Made by a program: the position numbers and the translations under genes. The notes beneath the pieces were generated by a model that saw only the letters and a list, made by a program, of their open reading frames with translations, was not told the DNA's origin and searched no databases. Of a stretch of 64,000 bases of DNA, positions 1-11,806 are shown in pieces. Position 1 is the first letter of the stretch, and every line of letters starts with the position of its first letter. Source of the stretch: Thalassia testudinum (Eukaryota > Streptophyta > Magnoliopsida > Alismatales > Hydrocharitaceae); contig JAZHRO010000063.1 of assembly GCA_037157565.1 (NCBI GenBank), forward strand, positions 91,230,001 through 91,294,000, written 5' to 3'.

Positions 1-1080
1 ACATCAACGTCAAGAAGCAAATCAAAATGAATATCCATCCAATACTGCCAAACTACTTCACACCAACATCAGAATGCTAACAGAGAGCTACCAAAAAAGA
101 GGGCAAACTGATTGTTAATGCTTTATGTAAGTCATGACAGAGAATATCATTCATCAAGAAGAATATTTGAATGAAAACTTCACAATATGCAACTTGCCAA
201 ATGGATAATAGGACAACCTTCTGTTGAAGCAAAATCTGCAAGGATTTGAACCAAGGCTAGTCATGCAGAATTAGGGCCAGACCTTCCTTCACCTGTGAAA
301 TCTCCTTACTTGCAATTTAAGTCATTCTAAAAATAAAGGAAATTAGCCTCTATATGATAACAGAAAAAAAGGAAAACTTACCAAAACAGGAACAAGTGAA
401 CCTATCGAAACAAGTAACCAGCTGCGAATCTTTGCCAATCAGTATTAATCTCATAGATTAAATGCTGAAATAGCATCATGTAGTGACCCTTGCAAAATGC
501 ATTCAATTCATGTCATTATAATCCCTTGAACTACTAGGACAATTAAAAATTCCATCTAACCTTCAAATATGGAGCCACATTTTCATAACTTAGAAGCTTA
601 ACTAGGGAACCAATATCTTTAAACCAATTCTTTCTTTCATTTGGATTTCCACTCTCCACTTAGCAACCAGGCCTAGTGATTCTTCCCATTCACCACTCCC
701 TCTACAGTAAAAGCGCTACAAGCTCAAGTTTGTCTAGCCCACCAATCTCCACTAGAGCCTCCCCTTCTCTTGCATGAATTTCCTTCTTGTAGCCCAAGAG
801 ATACTACGTCAAGTCCTGCAACTATCTAGCCAGTATGGGTTGTACCCATACCATATATAAGTTGGTGGCCCATCAGTTATGGTTGTACCCATACCATAAA
901 TCAGTGTACCAAGGATATTTATGTTAGTAGTTCAAATATCTAGAGTATCTTGGTCAAGAAAAAGTGCCATGCAAAGAAGCCACTTTCTAATGGTTAGTTT
1001 CCAAGCTATTCATAGTGATTGTGGCACTTCTAGTCATCATTCCTCTTTATGACATAAACATCTATAATTTTAATTTTGTA
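1..1080. other. No feature recognised
   Basis: AT-rich DNA without a reading frame, RNA gene or repeat that I can name. It may be intronic or intergenic sequence beside the gene remnants that follow. Confidence 0.4.
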
Positions 1081-1840
1081 GGAGAGTTGAAGAAAAGCTT
1101 GCTGATAGAAACTGAAGGCACTGGTTGTTCACAAGTTGGGAATATCCCATGCAATATGGAGGCTTCTAGGGACAAGGCATTTCGTGATGGTTAGTTGTCT
1201 GTAAATGAGAGGGTTGATTTTATCATGATTTCAACATTTAGTCTTACATTTCCCTTGTTACTAACATCTAATAGCATTTGATATATTTAACTTACTCTTC
1301 ATAGATTACTGGACAATCAAATTTGTGTATGTCCTTTTCTTGACCCTCAAGCTTATTATATTTCTAGAAGAACCTTTTATTGGACTTGTGTTATATACTC
1401 ATCTTGTTTGGAAAAGTGGCATTATAATGTCTCTCAGAGTATTACTGTAAACACAAATACATACTCTGCTATGTTGTTTTCCTCTACAATATGCTAATAT
1501 TATGGTGCACTCTATGTTCTTATATTCAGTTTCCTAGATTTTGTGTTGTATACAAAAAATTGGAGAGAGATGTGGACCTGGAATATCTTCCATTGAACAA
1601 GTCTGAACTTCAAAGTTCTCCGGTCCTCTTATCTCGAATGCAAAGAACAAGTGCAAGACATCGAGTCTAATGACATCTAGTGTCAAAGTTGATTATAAGG
1701 GTTTTAACCAAAGTGTTGCTACTCACATTTCTACCATGAAGAATATTATCAAGAAAGTATCTAGCTGTCAACATGAACAAAGGTCTGATAATTCTTCAAC
1801 TTCAACTAGTCTGTCTTCTGGGTATGTTGACAACCATGGT
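1081..1840 (+). other. Possible exon remnants of an unrecognised gene
   Basis: Two stretches look exon-like. The first (about 1081-1196) is open and ends at a GT after a GATG. The second (about 1530-1840) follows a pyrimidine-rich AG, has low-AT coding-like sequence, and also ends at a GT. The second is not open in one frame: one frame stops at about 1668 and an overlapping frame carries on with a serine- and lysine-rich stretch. No domain or family is recognised. It could be a decayed gene or chance. Confidence 0.2.
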
Positions 1841-1864
1841 TTCCTGTTTGACCAAACCACCTAG

Positions 1865-3660
1865 ACAAACTGCATGTCTATATTAGGCAGATATAATTAT
1901 CATACAAAACATTGGTGCATAGCCACATCTAGGATATATTAGTTGTTCCATTTTTAAGCTAAAACAACCCATGATGAAGACTACCTTCTATTATACATCA
2001 TAGAATTGGTTATACTTTATTTAAAAAATCCAATAAGAATACTCTAGCAAGTTAATTTGCACTAAACACACTAGATAATTGCTATAAATGGATACTCCCT
2101 ATTTAAATGGAGAATATGAAAAAAAAAAAATTAATGTTGACCTTTTCTTAAGTTTGAACTCATTCCCTAAGGGTAGCCCAAGGAATACCGAAAGATACAC
2201 TACAAATGCAAGATGTGGATGGGTTCAATGGAAATACAATTCATCACATGAAAAAACATAAATTCAAGATTTTTTTTTATAAAGATTTTCAACCACTGAT
2301 AAAATCAAGACTATTCCTTGCATCGCTCTAAGAGGACAAGTATAATAGTAAAGAATCCATAGAACTAGGCTCAGTTAGAAACATGTAAAAAAACCTTGGG
2401 TTTCGCTTAGATTTATATAAAATCAAATGAAAAGTGATGGTCCCAATTGCATCACTTTAGGCACAAATTTACTTTACTACCATTTCCATCTAACAAGAAT
2501 GAAAAAATGAAAAGAAGAGGAAAATGAAATGCATCTACTCTTAACCCCTGAGACGGTTCTTGAGCCTTAGAAGGAACCTAATCCTGCCTAGAGGTTATAT
2601 TAGTTTCCTGTTGCCTTGCAAAAGCCAATTCCAAGACCTTTCCTTTCCAACAGGTTGCACCTGCGTAAGATAGGAATGCCAATTGTGATTGCTTGGCTTA
2701 GGATAATGCTTTTGTGCTTGAGATTGCAACTAAAAGAGAAGAAATTATGATGGTCAGAGACACAAGTGAGCAAAATACTAAGTATATGGACATATAGTAT
2801 TAAGTAGATTCCATCAGGAAACGAATAAAGTAATTAAAAGCAAAGAAATAGTCACTGGTCCAAATTTCCAAAAATGTATTCATAAAAGGGATAATCAAAA
2901 GCAAAACCCACATTAGTGCAACTCCAACCCTAGGAAAATTCACCACAAGAAAATTCTATTTCTATTTCTTTCTTTATTTTCAGTGCCAAAACATTGAATA
3001 AATTCCTCAAAGGAATTCCTGCATGTTGTTCATTGTTTACCTTTTATATTTCTTAACCTCCTTCAGAAGTCATTCATATCCTTTTGCTGCTTATGCTATT
3101 GATTCCTTTACTTTGACTATGTTGTTGCCGATGTTCTTGTTGCTCATTAGATCTTCTCTCCTTCCAACATCATTTTGTATTGACCAAATTTGAACTTCGA
3201 CCAGCATGCTGCTGCTGAAAGTTGTTTAAGAAGCTGAAAGTTGTTTAGGTTTTGAATGGGTAGAGTGAATTCTTGGGATATAGAAGGTAGAGATGGAAGC
3301 GATGAGAAAGAAAATATGACAAACCTAACTCCTTTTATGTCTATGCATTTCATTGAATAATAGTTCATATTTTCCCCACTGAGGTGTTCTGAAGGATTTT
3401 TCTAGATGTTGGAAGTTGATGGATGTGGCACTACAATGAAATTACAAAAAAGGTTGATGACGGAATAAAATTTTGAGATGCTGATACTTAGTCCAATTTT
3501 CAATTGGATTAATGATACAGGCTTCACAACCTCAACCAGGAACAACTGCAAATCAATATATTCTTGATGGATGTAAACACCATATTTTTCTTTATACCTA
3601 CAAGTCTGTATGCACTTATTATTCCTTTTTATTTTTTCACAAATTCTTTTCTTTGGAAAT
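1865..3660. other. No feature recognised
   Basis: AT-rich, no convincing coding sequence. A minus-strand open frame of 73 codons at 3147-3368 shows no known motif and is treated as chance. Confidence 0.35.
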
Positions 3661-3741
3661 TTATCTAACCTAGAATTTATCCAGAGAACCGTGGAGGTCG
3701 TGAGTGAGATGCTGCAAGCAATAAATCCAAATGACTGTGAG
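3661..3741 (+). pseudogene. Fragment resembling the GAT region of a plant TOM1-like (TOL) protein
   Basis: The plus strand encodes a short stretch with the core EVVSEMLQAINPND. This is like the GAT helix of plant TOL proteins, which bind ubiquitin and sort cargo to endosomes; there the segment reads roughly LLSEMLQAVNPND and is followed by a conserved DEVIVDLV. Here that continuation is absent: the frame turns into unrelated sequence at about 3741 and stops at 3796. No VHS domain or second exon was found nearby. The similarity is from memory and short, so this is a candidate gene relic only. Confidence 0.35.
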
Positions 3742-3819
3742 GAATGTGTCTGCATTCTTGAACAATTTGCAGTGCAAAATCTACCCAGGTCTAATTAGGC
3801 ATTACAGGGCAAGAGCTAA

Positions 3820-3981
3820 ATAACAATCTGTAATAGCTTTTGCTGCATACATTTCGTCAAACACGTGGTGCACACATTTACTTCAACATTAAAATCACAT
3901 ATAACAATCTGTAATAGGTTTTGCTGCATACATTTCGTTGAACACCTGGTGCGCACATTTACTTCAACATTAAAATCACAT
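3820..3981. repeat. Tandem duplication of an 81-bp unit
   Basis: Two head-to-tail copies, 3820-3900 and 3901-3981, each beginning ATAACAATCTGTAATAG and ending in AAAATCACAT. They differ at about five positions by eye. Both copies keep the phrase TTTGCTGCATACATTTCGT. No function is suggested. Confidence 0.85.
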
Positions 3982-4890
3982 ATAAAGATAAACTACAAGG
4001 ATCTACACATATTGAAAATTAAAAAAAATGAACAGATATGCAAGCATTTCTACCTGATCTCTCTGATGGCTTCAATGATCGAAACAATGAAGAGATTTCA
4101 AATACCTCATTGTCTTTAACGATCTAATCAAATACAGATCCAATCGAAGGAACAAGTGAAAGGCATTGATAGAGAGAGATAGATTGAATAAGAGACCACA
4201 TATTTACTTTGCATTCTTTTTACTTCTTGAAATGAAATGATTATTGATGTAATACTTATATTAAAAAATAGGCAAAGATAGAGACACCAAATTGGAGATT
4301 TGGATTTCCTCCCAATAACTGGAAAGTAAATTAACATAAGTGATTTCAGTTCCAAATCCAATGGTTTTGCATATTTCATTCCTTACTTCCGACCAGGAAC
4401 AAGCTAGAACAAAACCAACCTTTTTTATCGCTTCAGTTCCACTCCAGGAGTCATAGTTCTGTGCCAAGTTCCACCTACAACCAGTACTTAACAATCTGTA
4501 TCCCAATTTCAAGAGGTCGAAATAGTAAAGCATTGCCACTCAAAAAAAAAAAAAAAGATGTCACATATGACGCTGAAAAGTTTCTAGAAAAGTAGCTTAA
4601 AATATTATGAGCAAGCATGACTATGCTGGGAAAAAAAACATATGCAAAGATGTCACTTGCGACCAGAAGATTGCTGCCAACGCATAACATGATCTCCGAG
4701 TTTCTAACTTAGACTTCTTGTTATAATAATCCTATACTTCCTAAAGTTAACGATATATTGTGGATCAATATGACAAAAGCAATAAATTCTAAGAATGGTA
4801 AACTTTTTATTTGAAAGGAGCTAGGTAAAAGTTTTGGTAAACCATTATCTTCAGTAAGTAGATTGAAAAGAGAATATCATCAAGGAAGAA
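3982..4890. other. No gene recognised
   Basis: AT-rich. Minus-strand open frames lie at 4261-4539 (92 codons) and 4475-4690. The first has a mixed, coding-like composition (for example GCRWNLAQNYDSWSG) but I recognise no family. The downstream exons expected for the carrier pseudogene at 4894-5470 were not found here. Confidence 0.3.
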
Positions 4891-4893
4891 GGT

Positions 4894-5470
4894 TTACCAC
4901 ATCGACCAGGGAGCCAATGCATACAGCAAAAAAGCCAGCTCCCAAACCAGCTAATAGATGAGTGAAGACGTTGTCAGTGAATCCTGGAATTTTTAGAATT
5001 GTCTGCATAAAGAGAAAGAGGTGAATATAATCTAATATCAAGACAATTTGGAACAAACCGTCCGGCATTACACAAGCAAACCGATCATGAGCATCACCTA
5101 TTTAACTTGATCATAGCTAGCCAACTTAGTGGCATTGATGATAGCATTGCGAGCCACATTGGAACCGACACCGGTCCACAAAACCCCCAGCCCTTCCTGA
5201 ACTGATTTTTGGTCCCAAATGTAAAATACCCATTAGTAGACAAGTGCATCAAAATGAATGATGCTCGTGATCAGCTTTCATAATCCAAGTAACCTGCTTG
5301 ACTATTGTTGAAGAAGCATTGAAAGCTCCCGAATACTGCCTCGGCACACCAGGTGGAAGCTTCCCTTCTGCCTGAAGCCTGACCTTAACAAGATCGGTTG
5401 GGTTGGCAATCATGATAGCGATGGCAACTGATGGTAGATGTAACAAGTGAAGAGAAATTAATTCCGTTGT
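4894..5470 (-). pseudogene. Plant mitochondrial uncoupling protein (UCP/PUMP-type carrier) pseudogene fragment
   Basis: Three exon-like blocks in order on the minus strand match plant uncoupling carriers, inner-membrane proteins of the SLC25 family that let protons and small anions cross. The first, about 5293-5440, carries MIANPTDLVKVRLQAEGK, the carrier signature, and ends in a CAG|GTTACT donor. The second, about 5104-5201, reads WTGVGSNVARNAIINA and ends DQVK then TAG, where an E codon is expected before the intron. The third, 4894-5003, starts after a TTTATGCAG acceptor and reads ILKIPGFTDN and then GAGFFAVCIGS. The proline of the second signature (normally GSPVD) is leucine. The upstream exons, including the start, and the last exons are missing. 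The family is clear; the nonsense codon, lost proline and missing ends indicate a pseudogene. Confidence 0.75.
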
Positions 5471-5499
5471 AAAAAGCAATGGCTCGATGCTGCTCCTTT

Positions 5500-6440
5500 C
5501 TTATAACCACTTTGTATTTTTCGAGAGGCTGGTGAAGAAGCATTACCCATGTCCCCAACACTAATGTGAGAAGGCTTCAAGAAGATTCATAGATTTATGC
5601 CACTGGAACGGTTAGGATTTATAGATTCTCATTTCATCTCTTTTAGATTGATAATCTTAGCATTGGTTTTTATGGAACTCAGAGTGGATTTTTGGTTAGG
5701 AAGTTATGCAAATCTAGGGTCGATTAAATACCTAATCGAGAGGCGTAACCGAATGCCCACCCACCAACCACCTCCACGCTCACCGGATCCCTTCCCCCTC
5801 ACTCGATCGCCTCGAGCCTTTCACGGAGGGAGACAATCTCGCGGAGGAGAGACTCACGCTTGACGTTCCATCGGGACTCCTCTCGGAGACACCGCTTCTC
5901 TTTGAGCCACCACTGCTCGTCACGCAGCCACCGTTGCTCGTCGCGGAGCCATCTGAACTCGTCGCTCTTCGACGGGGAAGGAGAGGGAGAAGGGGAGGCG
6001 GAGATGGAGGAGGTCGATCGGAGTTGGAGGATGTTAGGGTTTGGTCAGAGGAGAGGCTTGTGGGAATGGAGTCTGGAAGGGGATCTATGAGGGGAAGGGG
6101 AGAGGGGAGCGTGGAGATAGAGGTGGATCTGGAGGGGCATCGGGGGTAATTCGGGGACTTGAAGTGGATGTGCATCTCTATTTCTGGAGGGGCGTCGAGT
6201 GTTGCAGCCTTAAGTGAATGTAGGAAGTTGGAGGAGAGAGGGGCGTCGGGTGTTGGAGGTGGGAAGTTGGGAAAGAGATAGTAGCGACGTATAATTAAAT
6301 CTATAGCAACATATATTTTATGTCACCATTGGTGTAGATCTTTTTTTTTGCAGTGCCTATGTTACTTTACTCATTTTTAGGGCCTATGTTCTTGGTTTTT
6401 GAACCTGATTTGCATATTTTTTGATTACTTGTCTGCTAAC
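5500..6440. other. GC-rich, strand-biased DNA without a recognised gene
   Basis: About 5750-6260 is GC-rich and purine-biased on the plus strand, with GAGG/GGAG runs. Overlapping open frames exist on both strands, but all are low in complexity, which is expected from composition. 6290-6340 is AT-rich. No promoter or transposon end is recognised. Confidence 0.35.
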
Positions 6441-7159
6441 AAAATAATGGCAGCCCAACTCTAACTCAGGTAATACCCTTTTATGCAATGAGGACATTAC
6501 AGATTTTAGGCATAAGGGGGTATACTTGAGGATATACATAGTGCATTCATGCATTTAGTTAAAACATTTTGCATTGCATACATTTGCATTTATTAAAAAA
6601 AAAATATTGCATTTAGGCCTATAGTAGAATTAAGCTTAACTTGTTGGGCCCTGCATTCTTAAGCATAAGACTAGGACTTTAGGTTTAGACTAAGTTAACT
6701 CTAGGTGTCTGACTTTAGAAGCTAAGTTGAGCTACTAGCTTTAGACCCTTAGGATCTTTTGTGGACTTAAAAACTTGAGTAGGAGTTAACTTGCAGACCA
6801 TTCCTCAAAAGGTTGAGGAAGGAAAGCTAGGAATTGAGTTAAGGGCTAGTAGTACCTGGTGTCTTTTTCTATCTTTTGGTTTACGGGTCCTCGTAACCTA
6901 AGCATCCACATTTCACACACACTTGGTCTTGTGTAAATAATGATCACGTTAATTCATTTCTTGAAGAAAATTTGGTTCTCTTAGTTCTGATTTAGGAGAA
7001 GCTTAAAATCACAATTTGATTGGACGAATTCCTGCTGCATGAGAGGTAGAGTATATACTCACCTTGATGATACAATGATAACATGTCACCTCCTCGGCGT
7101 TTGCCTCTTAGGATATCTATCCTATTGGAGGCATGTAAGCGCATTGTGTGGTTCAGGTA

Positions 7160-7306
7160 CCATGGGCAACCTTATCTCGAAGTACCGATTGCCACAGGCC
7201 TGAATTCGCTTAAGAAATCCATAGGCGATACTATCTCGAAGTGTCGATTGCCAAGAGTTCTTGGGGTCGCTATGGGCGGTGCTATCTCGAAGCATCGAAA
7301 GCCAGG
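7160..7306 (+). repeat. Three 36-nt hairpin-like units (element E)
   Basis: Units at about 7160-7197, 7219-7255 and 7270-7306 share the core CTATCTCGAAG (the first has TTATCTCGAAG) and are closed by GGC at the 5' side and GCC at the 3' side. In the first unit GGCAA pairs with TTGCC. They match the reverse complement of the units in A (15890-16034) and D (30801-30944). Confidence 0.7.
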
Positions 7307-7393
7307 CACCCTTCGAGGTTCGGTGATGGGGATAATGAATCCGACATAGATCGTGTTGATAGCTGATTCAAGGGTAGACTTAGAGGAATCAAA

Positions 7394-7411
7394 ATATATA
7401 TATATATATAT
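7394..7411. repeat. (AT)n microsatellite
   Basis: A run of alternating AT of about 18 nt within the 3' module of element E. Confidence 0.9.
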
Positions 7412-7697
7412 TACAAGAAAAATCCTCTTACTCTCTTTCTAGGTTAGCAAGCATACTAACCTCAAATAACTTAGACCAATGCACATGCACAGATGCTTTA
7501 ATCTCTGGGACCAATAAACCCTAGGGTAGAGCTAGAAGTCAAGGAAACCTGTGCCTGTAACTCGTCCTTAGCCGACCTAGTTTGTAACTTAGTAACTACT
7601 TAGGAGCCTTAGGTCTAAAGTCTGTAACTTAACATGTTTCTAAGGGAAGACTGATTAAGTTGGCTAATCTATTTGGAGAGCTAGGCTATTGCTTGAG

Positions 7698-7738
7698 TTT
7701 GCTAAGGACTAGCAAAAACTACGCATTGGGGCATTTAA
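7698..7738 (+). promoter_or_regulatory. Pre-PPT hairpin and terminal polypurine tract of element E
   Basis: TTTGCTA (7698-7704) and TAGCAAA (7710-7716) form a seven-base-pair stem with loop AGGAC. It is followed by ACGCATTGGGGCATTTAA, which ends at the LTR. The PPT would prime plus-strand DNA synthesis. Position and sequence match the better-kept copies in A, B and D. Confidence 0.65.
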
Positions 7739-9436
7739 TGAGTCCATATTTTTGGGCTAATTAATTACTTAAATGTCTAGATATTAGATTAATAGTGACA
7801 TATACATAACATTCAATAAGATGTAAATAAATTAGTCTAATTATTTACTTATTTGGATATTTCATGCATTGCGTTAGTATCTAACTATATTTAGAATTCA
7901 TTTAGAATAATATGCATTGAAATAATTAGTCTTTAGGTTGCATTACATGCATGTATTAGAATTAACATTTTATGTAAGGGTTTGTAGATAAATAAGCCAT
8001 CATTTCTTTTCTTATTTTATTAATCCATTTTTATTTCCTCTCCTCAACGGCTGCAGTGACGACGCCCTTTACTCGCTGCTTTGATGGCCATGAAATAAGG
8101 ATCTGGTCGAGGCAGCCATGGTTATAAGAGAGAGGAGGCAACCATGCTTGGCAAGCCACCATACTCACTCCACCGTTGTGCAGAGCTTCAAAGTCATCCA
8201 TCTCACCACTACCAGCCTCGATTGTAGCAGTTCGCTCCACTACCGTAGGCGTGTGTCGTGACAGGACGCACCGCCAAATTCGAGCGGCTACACTACCGTG
8301 AGCACACACAGGTGTGCACTCCACCGTGATCCAGTGTCCACTACACCAATGCCATCTCCTTCATTTGCTTCACGCGTGCCTCGCATCCATTCTCGCTGTG
8401 CCATCCCCTCCAGTTAAGTTGTCCGGGAAGGTTCCCGAACGTCTGAAGACCCAACAACAACCTCTACCTCCATCACCTGACTATTCATCATGTTCCTCCT
8501 TTGTTTTCTTCCCCTTTTAACCCAACAACCTGTTCAACTCTTTGAACGCAACCCATCATCGCCTACACCAACCACCAGCAACAACCACCTCCACACCTCC
8601 TCTCATGACGTGCGTGACCGTCCAGGCCATCGCTCCACCGCACATCACCTCCAGTTCGCCCTCGCCAGCTCCCCGTGCAGCTGCACTCATGCACCCGTGT
8701 GCCTGCTACATGCACACCAGTAGCAGCCCTAATCGCGCACGCCAACCCACCTCCTTTCCAACCAGCACCTCCGCCTGCACTCCTTGCCGACGCTCAACGT
8801 GCGCCATGCGCAACCGTTCACACACACACCCACAACAGCCCAGCACGCCACTCGTGTGCAGCCTGCAGGTTGTCCATGCTCCAACACCGCGTGCCACCTA
8901 CACATCGATCGACTATAGGCCACACAGCCTAGCCACTACAGACCACCTCAGCCCTCGTCGTCACCATCATCACGATCCTCTCCTCCAGTAAACCTTCCCC
9001 GTCCAGGATCACCGCCGGCCGAACCTCCTCTACGCACGAGCAAGGGGAAGGATCTCCCTTGTTTCGCTACAATAACAAGGCTATTAAAAATTACATTCAT
9101 GTGCCATTGATAGAAGGGATTTTTTATTTATGAATATCTTATTAGGTTGATTTTATGATCATATCCTTCATCTTTTTCATAAATGCGATTCTAGCTTTAT
9201 CTCGTATTGATTTCTTAATCTAAAGGGGATTTTTGGCTTGATTTTTGGGGGAAGTTAATAGTGAACATTGGATTTAATTAGTAGTAAATTTTAATGGGTC
9301 ATTGCCTCCCTGTGGATACGACTCACTCTCGAGTGGTTTATTTTAGTTGTTTTAATTAGCAGTTTTCCACCACTTACACACTATTTCAACACATCATTTT
9401 ATGTGCGAAACAACGATAGCAAAAACCAACTTTTCA
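7739..9436 (+). repeat. LTR of element E (3' LTR, right end uncertain)
   Basis: It starts TGAGTCC, and AGTCC can pair with GGGCT at 7755-7759, as other LTR starts in this window also fold. An AT-rich first part is followed by a GC- and pyrimidine-rich block at 8310-9010, the same order as in the A and D LTRs. The end is near 9300-9436; the phrase CCCTGTGGATACGACTCACT at 9310-9329 is typical of the end of such LTRs. Open frames within 8314-8991 are composition effects. Confidence 0.5.
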
Positions 9437-10298
9437 TTGGTTTCCACTCGGGTGTTGGTTCCTTTGATTAACAGGATTTGGTGTGGGCTGGGATGGTGAA
9501 TGTCTTGCAGGTTGTTGGGTCGGAGTAACCACAACTTAATCATGGAGATTGTTAATAACACGGGTTACTTCCAACATTTTGCTTTGCATTTCCTGAATGT
9601 TTTCATCATCTGGGTATTGATGTCTTCTTGAGATGGCCCAGATTGATAACAAGTTTGATTTGAATCGTACCCTCCAAACGGGTTTTGTTGTTGATGAGGA
9701 ACCGGATTGGTCTAGGAGTGAGTCGGATAATTCCCCCAATTAGAGGAATTTTTAAATTGCTCTTAGAGGGTGGAGATATTTGGAATGAGGCGATGATTTG
9801 GATATGTGTAATTTCTCATTGAACCATAAAAAAGCCTCGGAATATTGATTATACTCAGCACGAGCAATATTTAGATTATGAAAATTTTCTCTCTTTAGGG
9901 TGTTAGATGGGGTTAGATGTGGAACTCGTGGAGCTTGGGAAAGTTTGGCAGGTCTCCCTTGGTTGGCTAGATTTGTTATATCCCTAGTTAACATTTGTTG
10001 ATTAGCTTGTAGCTGAGCCATCATGGAGTAGAAATGAGGTGGGGGGGTTGATTAGATAGCTCCAGGGCAAATAGATAGGGGATAGAAAAATTAGCATGTG
10101 GATTAGAGGACCTATTTTGTTTTTCCATTTTTTTTTAAATGAAAAGAAGAGGAAGAATGCGGGAAAAGAGGTCTTTGGTGTGGGGGCAAAATCAAGTAGT
10201 CCCTCTAAGTGCCGAGTTTGGGACCGTCGCCTGTGCAAAAAATGGAAGAAATAAGGAGAGGAGGGACAGATGAGAGAAAGTGTGCAATCAAGCAACAA
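9437..10298 (-). pseudogene. Gag-linker remnant of B-old
   Basis: Broken reading frames on the minus strand match the N-terminal half of the family B protein at 42600-43431. Shared features are the start region MAQLQ..QQ, the segment LANQG followed by a proline-rich APxxPHLTP stretch, and the later SGSSSTTKPVWR-like region in place of the asparagine/glutamine-rich part. Frames change at about 9740 and 10000. There is no capsid core, as in the young copy. The homology stops at about 9437 against element E. Confidence 0.65.
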
Positions 10299-10299
10299 A

Positions 10300-11806
10300 A
10301 TTCTAGACCTAACTTAAATGTGACTCCTAAAAATTAACCTAAGACTTGATCTATCTAGGAAATAAGAAATCAATAGTGGATATCCATTTTCTCAACAAAT
10401 CTAGTTAGGCTGAATAAGGGGAGGGTTGGGCTCAAGCAAGTCCCAGGAAAATCACTAGGGACTTGTGTAAATCTGTACCTGGTCGTTTGACACGGCTCCT
10501 CAGCCTGGCACAGATATAGATGAAAGAATTGATACCAACTAAAGAAAACTTAAAACCTAGGTAGCAAGCCTAAGTTTGATGAAATCTTAGGGGTCAAATT
10601 AATACAAAATTTTAATTAAGTTTAGGAGCTTAAAGTGCACAAAGAATGTAATGGGCATTAGTTGGGATAATGTCCAATTATTTCTTTTTTTTTGTGCAAA
10701 TTGGGCAGGAAGTGGTGCCCAAGTCAAATCAAAAGAGGTTTGCAAACAAGGATTTTTAGTTGAAGAATTTTAGGGTTTTAATAAAGATTTAATGTCTTTT
10801 AGGATCTCTCTTATTAAATGTTCAAACAAGGTTCTGACGTCCCACAAAATAATGACAAACAAGTTGTTGGTGGAGATCAATTCCTTTGAATTTGATGTGA
10901 CTAAGAGAGAATTCAAAATCCTAAAGTTGGAATTCCTAGTTATGCAACTTCTAAAAATGAATCTCTTTTTAAAATCATTTTAGGTGGTGGTCCAAACAAG
11001 ACAAACAACACCACCAGCTGATGTAAAATCAAATAAGGAATCCAAAAAATATTTTTTTACGATTTTAAGAATTTATTTGATATTTTTTTGGAATTTTCTT
11101 TTTACTAGTGTCAAGAGTAAAAAATGATAGATTCAGGGAATTGATTCTGCAGAAACCTCAAATGATTTGAGAATTTTTTTAGAATTTTATATAATGTAAA
11201 TAATTTCTCAAGGTTTCCAGAAATATAAAGTTTGCCCGAATCTGATGAGTATAAAAATTTATAAAATTCTCAAATAGTAAGAAAATAGTAAGAAAACAAG
11301 GTCTGACCCATGTTCAGTCTGTGAATTTTTTAAAGCAAAACTACTTGAAAATTGGACTCAAGGTTCTTGACTCAAAGGGGCTTCCCTGGATGAAATTTGA
11401 TTATTTTAGGAAGCTCCTACATGCCCGAACCTAATTTTTAAAAATTAAGACAGAAGTCTGGATTTTCAAAAATCAGACACCAATAAGGCAAAGGTGGTGG
11501 AAAAATGACACAAACAAGCAACAAAATGAATTTTAGGCTTCCACCACCTTTAATTTTTCTTGTTTTTGATTTTTTGATAATTTAAACACTTTTTAAGAGA
11601 TTTTGCTTTTGTTTTTTTATAAGAAAAGGCATGGGGTACTAACCTGAAGTACGTGGGAAGAAAAGAAACTTGAAGCTTTCGCTCCAAGTTTCAAATCCCA
11701 CACCCTATCGTGATTCGCACCTGAAATCAAAATAAACAAAATTTTGTGAAGATCAAGCAAGGGAGAGATTAAATGCGTGACTAAGCTGTGCCTTCGCACC
11801 AAAAAG
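10300..11806 (-). other. Untranslated leader of B-old
   Basis: AT-rich, no coding sequence. It aligns with the leader of the young B copy (about 43450-44950), for example the tract around 10460-10560 (AAATCTGTACCTGGTCGTTTGAC in shortened form) and the GAAGAAAAG block near 11660. CCTTCGCACCAAAAAG just left of the LTR at 11807 is what remains of the tRNA-Asp PBS. Confidence 0.55.

Larger units (their letters stand above)
6440..9436 (+). mobile_element. Element E: 3' end of a plus-strand gypsy retrotransposon
   Basis: Only the 3' untranslated module and an LTR remain. In order: CAATGAGGACATTAC at 6486-6500; an internal purine tract GGCATAAGGGGGTA at 6509-6522; three related 36-nt units at 7160-7306; a hairpin at 7698-7716; a terminal purine tract at about 7721-7738; and an LTR starting TG at 7739. 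The same order is seen in A, B and D in the opposite orientation. Coding sequence is missing on the left. The right side abuts the gag remnant of B-old at about 9437 with no clear LTR end, so this is a rearranged or deleted junction. Confidence 0.7.

Noticed and set aside
7160..7306. Regular repeats with spacers, considered as a CRISPR array
   Set aside because: Only three degenerate units, in a plant retrotransposon, with conserved 'spacers' between elements.
8314..8991. 149-codon Thr/Pro/His-rich open frame as a host gene
   Set aside because: GC- and pyrimidine-rich LTR-like region with overlapping frames on both strands; no motif.
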